From assembly GCA_015494815.1 (NCBI GenBank), contig WGAK01000068.1, forward strand, positions 1-22,146: a stretch of 22,146 nucleotides of DNA, in the 5' to 3' direction. Positions within the stretch are counted from its first letter, which is position 1, and every line of letters starts with the position of its first letter. The notes below the pieces were generated by a model. That model worked only from the letters and a program-made list of their open reading frames with translations, had not been told where the DNA came from and did no database searches. Source of the stretch: Anaerolineales bacterium (GTDB lineage Bacteria; Chloroflexota; Anaerolineae; Anaerolineales; DRMV01). Shown here piece after piece: positions 20,723 to 22,146 of the stretch. The position numbers were made by a program, and so were the translations under genes.

Positions 20723-22070
20723 TCAAGGCCGCGGGGGATGCGCGAAGTAGCGGGCCCACAGCGCGCGCAGGTCCACATCGGGCGGGGTGTGGCGGGCCAG
20801 GGCCGCGGCCCAATCCGCGGGGGTGACGATGCGGCCCTGGTAGGTCTGCCGATAATCGCGCAAAAACGCGAAGAACGCGTCGTCGCCCAGGGCCTGGCGC
20901 AGGTCGTGCCAAAAGTGCACGCCCCGCAAGTAGACGGTGTTGCGATAGGGCAGCCACGCGTCGAATTCGTAGATGGTGCGGTCAATCGGCGTATCGCCCA
21001 AATCGTAGTAGTCCACCCGATAAGTCCACCACCACTCTACGGCCACGGGGTCGCCCAACCGCTCGTAAAAGAGATATTCGCTATACGCGGCCAACGACTC
21101 GTCCAGCCAGGGGTGCAGGGCGGGGTCGTTGTGCACCTGCGCGAACCACCACTGGTGCGCGGTCTCGTGCACGGTGATGGCGATGAGCAACGACCAGGGC
21201 CGTTCGTTGTAGTAATCGAAGAAGTCATAACTGACCAGGCTCAGGCCGTCGTATTCCATGCCGTCGGGCAGGTCGGTCTGCACCACCACATAGCGGTCAC
21301 GGTGATAGGGGCCGAACAGGGCCGCGTAGGTGTCCAGGGCTTGTCCGGCGGCATCCAGCACATCCTGGCCGTAGCCGCTTTCCAGCGGGAAGAAGTAGCC
21401 CTCAATGCGCACCTGGCCCAAAGTACGTTCCAGCCGGATGAAGTAAGGGCTGAAGACGAACACCACCCCACGCGTGGCTTCCATGCGGTAGCACAGGCGT
21501 TCGCGGGCGGGGTCCGCGCAGGGTTGGTCGGTGGCGTTGGTGACGATGGTCAAATCCGGGGGCGGGTTGTACACTTCCAGCGCAACCCGGACATCGCTGA
21601 GGGGGTAGACCAGGTTTTCGCCCACATACCACGGGGTGTTGACCTGCCAGCCGCGGCGCGGGTCGTAGGGCGGGACGAACAAGTACCAGTCGCTCCACAG
21701 CACCTGGCGCGAGGTGTAGCCCAGGGTGCGGGGCGCGTGCAGGTCGCTGCTCAGGCTGGTGCGCAGCGCGGGCAAATTCAGCCGGTAGCGCACCCGCAGC
21801 CGCAGAGTCTCGCCCGGCCTCAGGGGGGAGGGCAGCGGCAGGCGCACCGACATTTCGCGCATCTCGGGCTCCAGCGCGTCCCACTCGCCCGCGGGGGTGT
21901 GCCACCACGCGCCGTCCAGGCGCAGCACGCCCGGATACCAGCGGGGCTGCGCCACCAGCACCAGGTCTTCCAGGGGCCAGCCCGTGTCGTTGGTGTAGGC
22001 GATGTCTTCGCGCACCTCGACCTGCTGGCTGAGGAAGTCGTAGCGGACTTCCAGGTCGTAGGTCGGCCGC
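20723..22070 (-). CDS. M1 family (gluzincin) metallopeptidase, N-terminus missing
   Basis: 448 residues are visible; the 5' end of the gene is lost at the palindrome centred at 22070/22071, after which the sequence folds back. Zinc motif H-E-T-A-H (21155-21169) is followed after exactly 18 residues by Glu in W-L-D-E-S-L-A-A-Y-S-E, the M1 signature HExxH-x18-E. Upstream, D-G-M-E-Y-D-G-L-S-L-V lies where M1 aminopeptidases have G-A/x-M-E-N, the substrate N-terminus-binding motif, in a modified form. The N-terminal beta domain (R-E-D-I-A-Y-T-N-D-T-G-W-P-L-E-D-L) matches the usual M1 domain. The short C-terminal part after the catalytic domain indicates a minimal M1 enzyme. Whether it is exported cannot be seen because the N-terminus is missing. 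The GTG at 22015 is internal, not the true start. Confidence 0.92.
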
Positions 22071-22146
22071 GCGGCCGACCTACGACCTGGAAGTCCGCTA
22101 CGACTTCCTCAGCCAGCAGGTCGAGGTGCGCGAAGACATCGCCTAC
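21995..22146. repeat. Perfect 152-bp palindrome ending at the window edge
   Basis: Bases 22071-22146 are the exact reverse complement of 21995-22070: two 76-base arms with no spacer, centre GGTCGGCCGC|GCGGCCGACC. The left arm is good M1 peptidase coding sequence (T-Y-D-L-E-V-R-Y-D-F-L-S-Q-Q-V-E-V-R). The right arm, read in the same frame, meets a TGA stop. A zero-loop perfect palindrome inside a coding gene that ends exactly at the edge is best explained as an assembly or library fold-back at a contig end. Confidence 0.95.

Overview
This is a very GC-rich bacterial window with a tightly packed, conventional gene set. The best fit is a member of the Chloroflexota (Anaerolineae-like), probably from a draft or metagenome assembly. 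The reasons are the Agl23-type (TIGR03663) membrane glycosyltransferase with an NHL propeller, a MurA with Asp in place of the catalytic Cys, a four-helix VKOR, a bifunctional Rel, a CcmC/CcmD-type haem export pair, and Pro/Thr-rich secreted proteins. This taxonomic call is inference from gene content; no rRNA is present. No phage, insertion sequence or CRISPR array was seen.

Left part (1-3880, all minus strand): the N-terminal part of a CPBP-type membrane protease runs off the window start. A 340-base gap follows, holding a head-to-head copy of a TGTCAT-GCGAG type interspersed repeat. Then comes a leftward run rel - VKOR - small Cys4 protein with an acidic tail.

Middle (3881-11393): divergent from rel is a plus-strand operon of an Agl23-like glycosyltransferase fused to six NHL repeats, an MscS channel, and an exported Pro/Thr-rich protein with four cysteines in its outer domain. 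It converges on a leftward ccmC - ccmD - nitroreductase operon. A DUF503 gene and tRNA-Leu(UAG) follow on the plus strand, with a strong terminator. Next is an AT-rich 49-bp palindrome containing a Fur-box-like core, with no evident target gene.

Right part (11393-22070, all minus strand): a roughly 10.7-kb leftward run in transcription order M1 peptidase, cupin, psuG, family 2 glycosyltransferase, tsaE, tsaB, rimI, family 4 uracil-DNA glycosylase, nucleotide-sugar epimerase, murA, purine phosphoribosyltransferase, murJ. It combines t6A tRNA modification, N-terminal protein acetylation, DNA repair, and cell-wall precursor synthesis and flipping. Several junctions overlap or are nearly abutting, which suggests co-transcription in two or three blocks.

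The last 152 bases are a perfect zero-spacer palindrome that ends exactly at the window end and interrupts the M1 peptidase gene. This looks like an assembly fold-back rather than biology. I see no clear previously undescribed multi-gene system. The most notable items are the orphan palindromic operator, the MurA Cys-to-Asp change, the glycosyltransferase-NHL fusion, and the small Cys4/acidic protein next to VKOR.
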